This document shows positions 51,436 through 61,539 of a stretch of DNA of 64,000 bases, piece after piece; position 1 is the first letter of the stretch, and each line of letters begins with the position of its first letter. The position numbers were made by a program, and so were the translations under genes. Where the stretch lies: positions 62,001 to 126,000 of the forward strand of contig JAYMSP010000013.1 of the NCBI GenBank assembly GCA_036897095.1. Direction: 5' to 3'. Below the pieces are notes generated by a model that worked only from the letters and a program-made list of their open reading frames with translations, had not been told where the DNA came from and did not search any database. The stretch comes from Plantago elongata (taxonomy: Eukaryota > Streptophyta > Magnoliopsida > Lamiales > Plantaginaceae).

Positions 51436-51593
51436 GGGGCTGTTTGGAAATAATTATAATCAATCCATTTGACTTGATAAACATTGATTTGGTCTAAAAT
51501 ACAATTCAAATACCCCGATTTTAATTTCATTCCAAATACAATTTTATCAAAATCCATCGAAATGCCCATTCAAATTCTATGCCAATCAGCCCC
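51436..51593. mobile_element. Tourist-like MITE (family A), copy 6
   Basis: 158 bp in the opposite orientation to copy 5: GGGGCTGTTTGGAAATAATT ... CTATGCCAATCAGCCCC followed by TAA. The interior ATAAACATTGATTTGGTCTA AAATACAATTC matches copy 4 closely. Confidence 0.75.
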
Positions 51594-51744
51594 TAAATTA
51601 TCATTGATTTTGTGTATCTGATCATATCTACGAAGTTTGAGTCTATTTGAACTTGGTGTCGAACTCAATTTTTTTATGTTATTCCTGGATTCGTTGTTAA
51701 AAGATTTGTCCATTTGAAATTTGATAAGAAAAGAACACTATAAT

Positions 51745-52279
51745 CAGGGTGAAGCTAAGAACTTTTATTTGAGGGGCAAATTATATGATAAATTTAAAAT
51801 GATATATATTTTTTAATATACACAAGTATGGGCAAGAGACTATATAAAACTAAACCGTTTAATAACTAATTTTAAACATTCAACATAAACTTCATTAATA
51901 GTATAAAATATCATTGGTGCTATTAATAAAACCACTTATATTCTCAAAAAAATTATTTTTTTCCATATCACAACAAAACTTATTTCGTTAACAACATACA
52001 TTTTAATTAATAATATGAATAATTTTATTGATAATATATACTACTTTAAATAATTATCTATAAACTATCTCTCGATAGACTTTGTGATAACAATATAATT
52101 TTTTTTCCGTCTAGAAAATTAATATAACATGTAATTAGAGGAAGTGATTTCTTTATTGGACACAAATAATGGGTGCAAACTTAAAAAATAAAATCAAATC
52201 AGATACATACATTTTCTAAAACAATTAAAAGCTCGGGGGTTCGGCAGCACTCATCCGCACCCCCCTCCCTACACCTCTG
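51745..52279. mobile_element. Non-autonomous DNA transposon with CAGGG-type ends (hAT-like?)
   Basis: About 535 bp from CAGGGTGAAGCTAAGAA to CCCCCTCCCTACACCTCTG. The common plant element of this type begins CAGGGGCGGAGCCAGGA and ends with a GGGTTCGGC...CCTCTG segment, both recognisable here (GGGGGTTCGGCAGCACTCAT). TATAAT-like words flank both sides. The interior is AT-rich and non-coding. The superfamily assignment is tentative. Confidence 0.45.
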
Positions 52280-52687
52280 ATTATAATATCATTACAAGAA
52301 GCAATCGGACGGTTTGGTTTCAAATTTGAAATTAAGAAAGTTCAATTCGAGTTGAACTTTTTGTGCAGATTATGTACACAAAATTGCATCTGGAATTAAG
52401 TTTTCTTAATTCAAATTTAAAACCACACACTTTGAATATAATTGTATCCTTTCTTCTCAAGGATATATTAAAAATTACATACATACATATATATATATAA
52501 ATAAATAAATGATCATTGTACAATTTCAATGGATGCTCATAAAATTGTAAAAGTTCGGAGTTTTAGTGCAAAAACGGATCCAAAAATCTAACTTTCGTGA
52601 GCGAAATAATTATATATATTAAATTATTTTGAAAGTTAATGGGACGAACATCAAATGCCCCTTTATATCCCTTCCTGGTTCTACACC

Positions 52688-52846
52688 TTTCAAGAATTGC
52701 GGTGATGGGATCCGAAATGATAAGAAAAGAAAGATTAGTGACTAGCTAATCTTTATAAGTTAGTAACATTTCAAGAATTGCGGTGATGGGATCCGAGATG
52801 ATAAGAAAAGAAAGATTAGTGACTAGCTAATCTTTATAAGTTAGTA
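52688..52846. repeat. 81-bp tandem duplication with internal palindrome
   Basis: Two nearly identical units, 52688-52768 and 52769-52846, containing AAGAATTGCGGTGATGGGAT CC and the palindrome-like GATTAGTGACTAGCTAATC. Only one or two differences are seen, so it is recent. It follows the end of the CAGGG-type element region. Confidence 0.92.
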
Positions 52847-54549
52847 GAATGAGTTGCAATAAATTTTTAACTTCTTAAAAAAATAAAATAATAATACTCT
52901 TTTTTATCTCAAAATTTCATAATTTATCATTTTAATCGTCCAATCAAACTTTATACATTCGTCCAATCAAACTTCAGACATTACTAAAAATAAAGTTACT
53001 TTATCACTAACAAATAATAAACTATCTCAACTTTATATAAAAATTGTACATTTTATCATTAAAAATACACTTTTTTCATTTTTTATTATTACTTTAATTT
53101 TTTACATAAAATTACGTATCAATTTTAATGTATGAAATTTGAAAGTACGGAATTAGTATTATATAGGTAGATAGTACCGACTGTAATTAAGATTGCACGT
53201 GAAAAGACTATTGGACTAAAATGGTTTTCTTGACTTTTCCGCCATATAGAAAAGAAAAAGAAGCTCACTCTGTCTTCTCAACTGCAATACTGTAGTATAT
53301 CTTTCACTTTAAATCTTTGGTTATATGCCATGCATGCACAATTGCTCATGAACAACATATATACAATGAAACTAATTCGGAACCTGGAAAGGTCGAATGA
53401 TTCCATCTCCTTTTAAAATTTCTTCTCTCCTAGACTAAATCAGTAGTTGGAAAATTTCAACCTCAATTAAAATCATTAAGAATGTATTCTTTTATCTATA
53501 AATTTATTAAGTTTCATTTAATTCAGCAATAATTTATTACATCTTATTCTGTAATTATATTATATTCAATTCAATTCAAATCAAATTATTCAAGTTCTAA
53601 TAATTACAGTTAAAAAAAACATACACTAATACAATACACAGAAAAGTGTCCCTATATATATCATATCGGGACACTAGCTTTATGTGGTTTAAGCCTTAAA
53701 GGGCCTTTCAAATCATGCTTTATTTGGATAATATTACACTGTTTAGTTTAAAATTAAAATTAAAAGTTTTTAATTAATTTTTATACATAAAAATCAATTA
53801 AAATTGAGTTTCTTGAGTTTCAATTCTACACCGAACTAAATATTATACTGTTGTAAAGTTCTGCACTCCAACATTACAATCATTTGGTCAGTAAGAATGA
53901 TGGTAATCTTTGAACGGGTGGGAATACTAAAAGCTAATTCAGATTCTTTTTGATAAATGTCTGAAAATAATTTGAATTTGGTTTTCTCTGGACTCTTACA
54001 GACTTACAGTCATGCATGCATAAGCACACTAATAATTATTGATGGAAGAAACATTTGGATCCCATGTGTTTTCCGGTAGCTGGACGAACTAACTTCTTTT
54101 TCCACTAGTCATTTTTTGACTAATAGGCTAACTGGATAAATAACATTTGAAGATTTATGCACACTCCGTTTTGTTTGGAACTTTCCACTTTAATTTTTAA
54201 CGATCAAATTTATTCAACTTTAATTATGAATTAAATTTCAACTGTAAATGTAAAATATTTAATTTTTAACATAATAAAAATTTAGCCCAAAAATTTTGAC
54301 CGTCAAAAATCAAAGTGACAAGGTTAAAACAAAATAAAGAAAGTATGATCTTGATCATTTTTTAAAGATTAATAGGCCATCTGAAAGAATTAATATTGTG
54401 ATTTTCAGTATAGTTCAACTAATATCATAAGAGGTGATACCAGTGGTGGAAAAAAATCAGTTTACTTATATACTCTCCATTCCAACTTGAATTCTTTTGG
54501 CTTTAGACACAAGTTTTAAGAAAAAAATAAATAAAGTAGGAGAGAAAGT

Positions 54550-55161
54550 ATAACGACGCGGTCATTAATGGATCGAGACCCGGCTCGTTGGGTCGACAAC
54601 GTTACTCATGACTAGCCCACCACTCGGTATGATATTGTTCGCTTTGGACCGGAGCCCGTACAAATTTATTTTTGAGTTTTTCTAAAAAGTCTTATACCAT
54701 AGGAGATTGGTGTTCTACATATATACATGTCATCCCTTTCACTCACAAGTAATGTAGGATGTTGGGTATTACAATCTATCCCTTTAAATTATCGACGTCC
54801 TCGTCGAGCTTTTTTGGGTTGTCCCGGGACCAACCATCCGTGCAGGATTCTAGAGGTGGCTCCCACCGCCCATGCAGTGTAGACTTTGCCCGTATGACAC
54901 TTAGTTCCCGCAACTTCGGATAGTCCCGCTCTGATACCATTTGTAACGATTCGGCCAATAATGTGTCGAGACCCACCCGTTGGACCGACAAGGTTACTCT
55001 TGGCTGGCCCACCTCTCGGTATGATATTGTCCGCTCTGGGCTGGAGTCCGCATGAATTTATTTTTCGATTTTCCCAAAAGACCACATACCATAGGTAATT
55101 AGTGGTCTACATATATACTCTTTATCCCTTTCACTCACGATATGAAATGTTGGGTATTATT
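54550..55161 (-). mobile_element. TRIM (terminal-repeat retrotransposon in miniature)
   Basis: Two direct repeats of ~220 bp, at 54550-54773 and 54942-55161, flank a ~168-bp internal part. On the minus strand the LTR runs TGTAATACCC...CGTTACA. It is followed after two bases by TGGTATCAGAGC (54939-54928), the tRNA-Met primer-binding site, and a purine-rich AAAGGGATAGA (around 54777-54787) precedes the other LTR. There is no coding capacity, as normal for TRIMs. The LTRs differ by about a fifth, so it is old. It looks structurally complete. Confidence 0.85.
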
Positions 55162-55264
55162 AAAAATGATAAAGTAAAAAAATAGTGTATATACTCTTTA
55201 TCCCTTTCATTCACGATATGGAATTTTGGATATTATTAAAAATGATAAAGTAAAAAATTAGTGA
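55110..55264. repeat. 77-bp tandem duplication overlapping the TRIM end
   Basis: The last ~50 bp of the right terminal repeat plus flanking AAAAATGATAAAGTAAAAAA are repeated immediately after (55188-55264) with ATACTCTTTATCCCTTTCA. The duplication therefore arose after the element inserted. Confidence 0.85.
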
Positions 55265-57155
55265 ATAAAGTAAGAGATATATCTTTTTATTTAAGAGATG
55301 AGAAGATAAAATTAGAACGGATCAAAATGAAATAAGGGAAGATGAAGCTGAAACGGGTGTATATTTAGTACTGTCGAACAGATCCTGTATATACGAGCAA
55401 TCAAAAGTCGTGGATTCTGTATACTTTATGTTGACTATTTGACTAAACATATAACAAGTACTACTACGTTATTACAATCAATGAATCGCAGTAACGTTGA
55501 GCTAGAAGTCAAATTTCAAAAACACGAGTCTTGACGAAACAACCAGGAAAGACAATCAGCAAGCTTTTGCCAATACTTTCAAATTTTGGATTTTGGAATT
55601 TTGTAAGCATAGCTTTTTCAACTCCATGTAAATCCTTCAGATATCTACACTCTGAGCTACGTATGCTACGTATGTATATACTGTAGGCCTCTATTAATAT
55701 TTGTAATATAAAACAAAATAAAGAACCGATAACGTTCACATCTATTCGACGTACGAATTTATTCGTTTTATTCGTTTGAAACAGATAGTCAAACATTACA
55801 TTCGTAATCTAATATGTTAGTTAATGAATCAAATAAATTCGATCCGTAGATTCAGATAAACGAACCAAATTCACAAATAAGAATCATATGATTAGCCATA
55901 GAGAATAGTGTTGGACTTGATGGTGAACTGAAACTTTCAATGTGTTGTTTCTTGTAAATTTAGTAGAGAGTTAGAAAAACGGAAATTACACATGGAACCC
56001 ATAGATATGATGATGTTACATATATGGACCATAACGTTGCATATATCACGAATCACGTCACATGTTCATGAAAGTCATATTCAAGAAATGATGAGATTGG
56101 AATTTAAAAGTCGAAAGTTTATATATTTTATTAGTAAAAAATACTTTCACAATCTCTTTTTCGTCCAGCTCTATGCGACATGTCCAGAATGCCATTTGTG
56201 GATTCCAATCTAACAGATCATCACATTTTACTCCCGGATATGTTTCCTTACCTCCTCTGCTTTCATAAAAATCGATCACAAATAATTTATTTACAAATGT
56301 TACCAATTCAATCAGACAAAACATCAATTTTAATAAAAATATTATTTGTTAAAATATTTATATTCTTAATATTAATAATATTAAATATCCCGATAGAAAT
56401 GAATTTCACTAATATAAACATTTTCACTAAATACTCATTTAGTTCAATTCAATTTAACTCTGCTTAGTTATATTTCTAAACTTCAATTTAGTTCAGTCCA
56501 GTTCACAAAATTATAATTGAAGATAATAGAATCTAACATAAACAATTTCTTTAAAATATGTATCGTCTCGAAATAAGTTATTTAGTTACATTTAAATTGT
56601 TGATTAGTTTGCATAGTAAAATCTATACAGATGTTGCATTCCCGTAAACATAATATCATTAATTCATTATGACCTCTTATGATGCTAATTAACTATTAGT
56701 TCCATGAATAAAATTTTGAAACATGTCATATGAAAGTCTAGCTGCATATTTCAAAATGTTCATTTTAATCTATACTCTACATTAAACAAATTAGTTAGTT
56801 TATCAATGTAATTAACGATTGGTTTCTCATCTATCAACCAATTTTACAAGATAAATATTTGTTCGTTTTTCATCTATTTACTACTTTTGCTAAAAACAGA
56901 ACCTTTAAAGAACACCTGTTTTTATTTCTTTTGGAATTGTTCCTTAACAATGTTATGTTATAAGAGTAGGTCATCGAAACAAGGACGTGTCTTACACCAA
57001 GCACCTCTCCAAACATGCAACCTTTGCATGCCACTCTCATCAACACGTACCCCTTGCATGCCAACACGTACCCCTCTAATCCTCCTATATAAAATCCCCA
57101 ATCTCTCCCTCACATCTCACAAAAATTACAATCAACTCCACCACAAAACTCAAAA
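55265..57155. other. AT-rich spacer and oleosin promoter
   Basis: About 55265-55345 may be the far part of a Stowaway-type sequence that the TRIM interrupts (54471-54549 looks like its near part). The rest is AT-rich with no gene. The last ~170 bp is the oleosin promoter, listed separately. Confidence 0.45.
56985..57094 (+). promoter_or_regulatory. Oleosin seed promoter: ABRE, three RY elements, ACGT cores, TATA box
   Basis: ACGTGTC (56985-56991) is an ABRE-type G-box. RY/Sph elements (binding sites of ABI3/FUS3/LEC2 in seeds) are CATGCA at 57014-57019 and GCATGC at 57026-57031 and 57056-57061. CACGTA cores lie at 57044-57049 and 57065-57070. TATATAAAA is at 57086-57094, about 60 bp before the start codon. 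The TTTGCATGCC / CACGTACCCC block is duplicated. This is a textbook maturing-seed promoter; activity is inferred. Confidence 0.8.
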
Positions 57156-57590
57156 ATGCCAGTAACTGCACTATACCAAGATCCCAGGACCCACCACATG
57201 ACCCCCCACAAACAGCCCCTCAGCCACCAGATGGTCAAGGCAGCCACCGCAGTTACCGCGGGAGGCTCGCTCCTCGTCCTGTCCGGCCTCACCCTTGCCG
57301 GGACTGTCATTGCGCTCACTCTGGCGACTCCCCTGCTTGTTATCTTCAGCCCAGTGCTTGTACCGGCTGCGATAACAACATTTATGGTGGCAACAGGGCT
57401 TTTGGCTTCAGGCGGGTTTGGCGTGGCGGCATTGAGTGTTTTGACTTGGATTTATCGTTATGTAACCGGGAAGCATCCAATGGGGGCTGATCAGCTGGAC
57501 CAGGCTCGCGGGACGCTTGCGACAAAGGCGGCGGAGATGAAGGATAAGATGGAGAGCCATGAGAGTGGTGGTAAAAGGATTGGCCATTGA
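57156..57590 (+). CDS. OLE: Oleosin (seed oil-body protein)
   Basis: An intronless 144-aa oil-body coat protein. Residues 1-25 are a hydrophilic His/Pro-rich head. Residues about 28-100 form the long uncharged hairpin that enters the triacylglycerol core. The proline knot P-x5-SP-x3-P is intact (Pro59, Ser65, Pro66, Pro70 in [13 protein letters not shown]). The amphipathic tail ([20 protein letters not shown]) ends RIGH. The short length fits the low-molecular-weight (L) oleosin class, which lacks the H-type C-terminal insertion. The GC-rich coding sequence stands out from the AT-rich flanks. Upstream RY and ABRE motifs support expression in maturing seeds. Confidence 0.96.
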   Translation: MPVTALYQDPRTHHMTPHKQPLSHQMVKAATAVTAGGSLLVLSGLTLAGTVIALTLATPLLVIFSPVLVPAAITTFMVATGLLASGGFGVAALSVLTWIYRYVTGKHPMGADQLDQARGTLATKAAEMKDKMESHESGGKRIGH

Positions 57591-58102
57591 TGAGGGTTTT
57601 GAGAATTTTGTTGCGCTATGTGTATCGTTCTGCTTCTTCGTGTTGATTGCATTTTGATTCTGTTGTTTTTTCCTGCTTCATGTTATATGTATCTGGTTCG
57701 GTTATATATGAGATAAGAGTTTTTCTTTTTCTTTTGTTATGCATTCGTGTTATGTTTTAATCTTGATAAGCTGATCGAGTTGTAGTACCAGCTTTATGTA
57801 TTGTGCAGTAGATTGGGAATTAGGTTTTGTTTGTCTGTACTCCGTGCATGGATAGTTGTACATTGACAGTTTAATTTAGTTATAGCTCTGTTTCTTATAA
57901 AAAAAGAGTACTAAAAGTCTAAAACTTCAAATTTGGTTTTCAATCAATGCATCCTTCATCTTGTCACTGTAGTTATAGTCGATGTCAAATTTGGACATAG
58001 ATTCAAAATCTTAAATCAGCATCAATTCTCAAATCGAGCATATTCGACAACGATATAATAATCCCCTATAACTTAAAACTGAATTTGCATAACATAATTC
58101 AT
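57591..58102. other. Oleosin 3' UTR and convergent spacer
   Basis: T-rich oleosin 3' UTR to about 57.9 kb, then AT-rich spacer leading into the convergent eS30 gene. No other feature seen. Confidence 0.5.
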
Positions 58103-59612
58103 TCAAGAAAAAGCCATGAATTGGCTAATGTCACATTTTACAAATTGTTCAACTTCAAAACCTACCTGAAAGGTTTTCTCAGATGAATTTGGTCCCCTCC
58201 GAACCCGACAAACTATAGATAAAGCGAACAAAAAGCAAACACCATACCAGACATGGGGTAGATAATGCAGCATCTCATAAGCAACTCATATAGAGAAATA
58301 ACATGTTCCAGTTCAAAAACACATCTGCAATAACTCTAAATCATCATAAATGGTACAGCCTAAAACTACCAAAGCCAGTCCTGGAGAACCCCCCATATCC
58401 CTTGATCGAAAATTGAATTATATTGAATCAGGCATAACTTGCAGAACAGGAAGACAAATGCTAATGCTTTAATATCCGTAAAATCGCAACAGTTTTGGAT
58501 AGCAATTATTCTTGTGGATGCTAAATTTAATCAGGCATCTTTGGATAGCAATTATACTTGTGGATGCTAAATTTAATCAGGCATCAAAATCACCTAACAA
58601 TTTCTACTCTTTTAAGTGTGATAAGAAACCAGTCCCTTTCAGTAATGTTTCTATATAATTAGTTAAATCTTCAAGGGGACATGTTTAGCATTCAGCATCT
58701 GGAGATGATTCTTCATCGCATAAGTAGCAAGACTAATAGAATAAGAAGCTTACTGCAAGTGCTCAACATTTGGAGATGATTCATCCAGAAGATGCAAAGC
58801 AGGATGCCTAATGCTATGCTTCAAACCAAAAAAACTCGAAGCCGTTGTCTATAACTAACTATACTTGCAATTGCTAAAAAATTATCAGTCCCATTCAGTA
58901 TATTTCCAGATGATCAATTAAATGTATAGAAAATCGAAGCTCATATTCTGCGTTCAACATTTGAAGATGATTCTTCATCACGTAAACAGCAAAACTTACA
59001 GCACAGGAAGCCCAATGCCAGTGCTCAACATTTGAAACTGATTATCACAAAAGCAGGAAGCTGCTATGCTCAAAACACATAACTCCAGCCGTTACTTGAG
59101 AACGCTAAAACTTAACCAAACCATGAAAGTCGATACCACACAACAATTTCTACTCTTAACAACTGACAAGAATCCCTTACCTTTCAGCAATGTTTCTAGA
59201 TTATCAATTAGACGTATAAAAAACCGAAAGCTCGTAAGGATTACTAACTTACTACCTCTTATCTCTGGTAACAGGTACACTATGAGCATACTCAAACACA
59301 AGAATAAACAGAAAAAAAAGCTGAAAAAGCAACAAACTGTAGAAAATATGAGTTAAACTACGGTTAAGCAGCTATACCAGCAGTGACGAATCTGCGATTG
59401 TATTGGATGCGCTTGTGGGCACGGCCTCTTGGCTGCTGCTTCTTGTCTTGCTTGGCGACCTTGGGTGTCTGTCCTCTCACCTTACCGGCACGAGCTAATG
59501 ATCCGTGAACCTTACCTGCAAATCATTAAATTTTCATCACTTAAAGCAACAGAAATTCGAAAATTGAGTAAGTAATTGATGAAAGCTGGTCGAGTTTGCT
59601 TGTCTTACCCAT
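58103..59612 (-). CDS. RPS30: 40S ribosomal protein eS30, with an altered 3' end
   Basis: Small basic protein of the 40S subunit. On the minus strand exon 1 is only ATGG (59612-59609). Exon 2 (59515-59378) encodes [20 protein letters not shown] ... [18 protein letters not shown], clearly eS30. The usual tail [15 protein letters not shown] is not contiguous. Reading on, the frame stops after GIAA at 59364 (51 aa). Alternatively GTATAG at 59377 is a donor and a third exon begins at 58212, where RRGPNSSEK is recognisable but the upstream residues read VCRV and the normal stop is lost. That frame stays open to 58103 (83 aa). Lys-rich KKKKP is KKQQP here. It could be a diverging duplicate. The span to 58103 is the maximal model. 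Confidence 0.7.
58495..58586. repeat. 46-bp tandem duplication
   Basis: TTGGATAGCAATTAT.CTTGTGGATGCT followed by AAATTTAATCAGGCATC occurs twice back to back with one difference. It is inside the putative last intron of eS30. Confidence 0.92.
58600..59245. repeat. Degenerate ~270-bp tandem repeats in the eS30 3' region
   Basis: Three related blocks begin near 58600, 58875 and 59143. Each carries a CAGTCCC.TTCAGTAATGTTTC-like segment followed by ATCAATTAAATGTATAGAAA or similar. Between them AACATTTGGAGATGATTC recurs four times (about 58697, 58768, 58958 and 59026). Divergence is about 25-30% by eye. It makes up most of the putative last intron. Confidence 0.7.
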
Positions 59613-60144
59613 GGTTGATTGCTTTTTCTGGTGATCGGAGATGGTTTAGAGCTGCCGGAGAGTGGTGGTGCTTCAGATTAATGTAGGGTTTTGGACGGCT
59701 CGAATTGGGCATATCTAAAGCAAATGAGAGTACAGCCCCAAAACTTTAAACAACCACTAATTGTTCGACTCCAACCTTTCCATAAGGACGATTATGCATG
59801 GTCATGTTAAAAGGAGTATAATTCTAATGTATGTTGATTTTAGGGTGAATATTTCGCATTACAATAGATAGGATCATTCAAAGAACGTAAAATCAAATTA
59901 TAATAGATAGGATCATTCAAATAACGTAACGTAAAATCAAATAATATAATTAAAACGTGTACATTTCATAGTTAATATGAATTGAATATTGTAAGATTGA
60001 GTGATTTGTAGTAAGACCGGTACCGGTCATGTAGAAAAAGTAATGTACATGTATTTAAATTAAAATAATATAAAAATGCGCGATTAGCCACTCCACAAAA
60101 AACATGTTGAGCTTCACATCAAATTGGACAGGAATCAAACAACT
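59613..60144. other. eS30 promoter and sulfotransferase 3' flank
   Basis: eS30 5' leader and promoter, then AT-rich DNA. About 59860-59945 contains a short repeat (AATAGATAGGATCATTCAAA ... twice). No gene. Confidence 0.55.
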
Positions 60145-61539
60145 TCAGAGAAACAGTCCAAAGGGCTCAAGCTTAACTCGACTCGTTAAATCAATCTGCT
60201 CTGTCATTGACGGAGTCAAATAATTCTTCCAATCCCCGACCACACCCTTCCTAAAATACAACTTGTTTGGCACGTTCGTACAAATCGACCCTTGTTTATT
60301 CACCTCCATCTCTTTCAATCTCTCCAAACTACATCTCCACAAAATGTCATCAATGTCATTCCCAGACACCTCTTTCCCCAAAAACTCCGCAATCTTCCCA
60401 ACTTGCTCTTTTGGATCATTCCGCAATTCCTCATACTTGAGGAACAATATTTTGTCCGGCCTTTTACGACTCTCGGCCCAATAGCTTAACACATTGTCAT
60501 AAAACGGCCCATATTGATGAACTCCCTCGCAAAAACAGTCCACTGCCTCTTGTAACGGAAATGGACCCTGATCCAGAAGTTTAGGGGCGTATATCAAATT
60601 TGTAAAATTGTTTAATCAAAGGAAAAAAAAAAGTGATGTAAATTGGTCAAAAATTGTAAAATTACAACATTTAGTATCATTTTAATTTGTCTGTGGTACA
60701 GTATAAATATATAGTGCTTCTTAATTCTTCTGCTTTATTCAAAGTTCAATTAAGAGTTTAAATTTGATAATTATATTAAGAATCATCCTTATAGTAATGT
60801 TTCATTTGTTGCCTAATCATGCTTAATATCATTTAATTTGTTGTGTTCAACTAACGAACTTCCTAGCTACGTGACTAAAATATTGAGAAGTATCATACTG
60901 ATAGTTGATTAAATTACGGAAGAAGTTGAATAAATTGTTTATAAAGCAGAAATAGAAGTATGAAGAATTGATAAGTGATGTAAAAACATCGGCACGAGAA
61001 TGGAAATTTAAAATGAAGAATTAGAGATATATTTTAATCTGAAATACCTGGTATGGGCTGAAAATGGAGTTGAAGAAATGCCACATGGAAACCAACGTAT
61101 CTTTCGGATTCCGAGCTATGTAGACGATCTTCGTCTCCGAGTTCTTGATCGAATCAGGAAGAACCGTATATGGCAGGTGCGTGTGAAGCAGACGTGCCAT
61201 GGAGGCATCATACAGATCGGTCAGTGGTGGTTTCGTGGAGTAGATGAGGCTTTCTATGGTTGGAACGTGGAAATGTGGGTTTTCAGTTGCTAAAACATCT
61301 TCGTCTTTGTCTTTGGTGGTGATGGAGAAGACGAGGGACTTGAGCCAAGTGGTACCGGTCTTAATCGGTGACGCGAGGAGGATGTCGTCATTTCGGGCCT
61401 GGAAGGTGGAACGGAACGTCATGGCAGGCTTTATCAGGCCGGGTTCGAACCAGGTGTTCTCCCACTGGCGGATCTCCAAAATGTTCCAGAAACGCACTTT
61501 TGGTAGCTCGTCCACCGAGTCTTCAACGTGTTCTGACAT
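60145..61539 (-). CDS. Cytosolic sulfotransferase (flavonol/steroid SOT family)
   Basis: Transfers sulfate from PAPS to hydroxyl groups of small molecules; the substrate cannot be told from sequence. Two minus-strand exons, 61539-61048 and 60567-60145, encode 304 aa. The 5'-phosphosulfate loop is SPIKTGTTWLK (Lys60 and following residues). The catalytic His is probably His121 in LLHTHLPY. The 3'-phosphate site is IVYIARNPKDTLVSMWHFFN (Arg143, Ser151). The C-terminal PAPS motif FRKGVVGDWKNYLTPSM is present. The last residues (RVKLEPFGLFL) are a diverged form of the usual EEKLxGSGLxF. Most plant SOTs are intronless, so the 480-bp intron is notable. It is slightly short for the family (about 320-345 aa). 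Confidence 0.92.

Larger units (their letters stand above)
49288..54549. other. ERF promoter and AT-rich spacer
   Basis: The first ~500 bp is the upstream region of the ERF gene. The rest is non-coding, with Tourist-like MITEs at 49987 and 51436, a hAT-like element at 51745-52279, and an 81-bp tandem duplication at 52688. About 52655-52692 ends CTTCCTGGTTCTACACCTTT, which resembles the end of a CAGGGGCGGA-type element. Nothing coding is supported. Confidence 0.5.

Noticed and set aside
54776-55085. Minus-strand frames of 78 and 98 aa in the TRIM
   Set aside because: They run across the terminal repeat and internal non-coding part. TRIM elements encode no protein and the frames show no domain.
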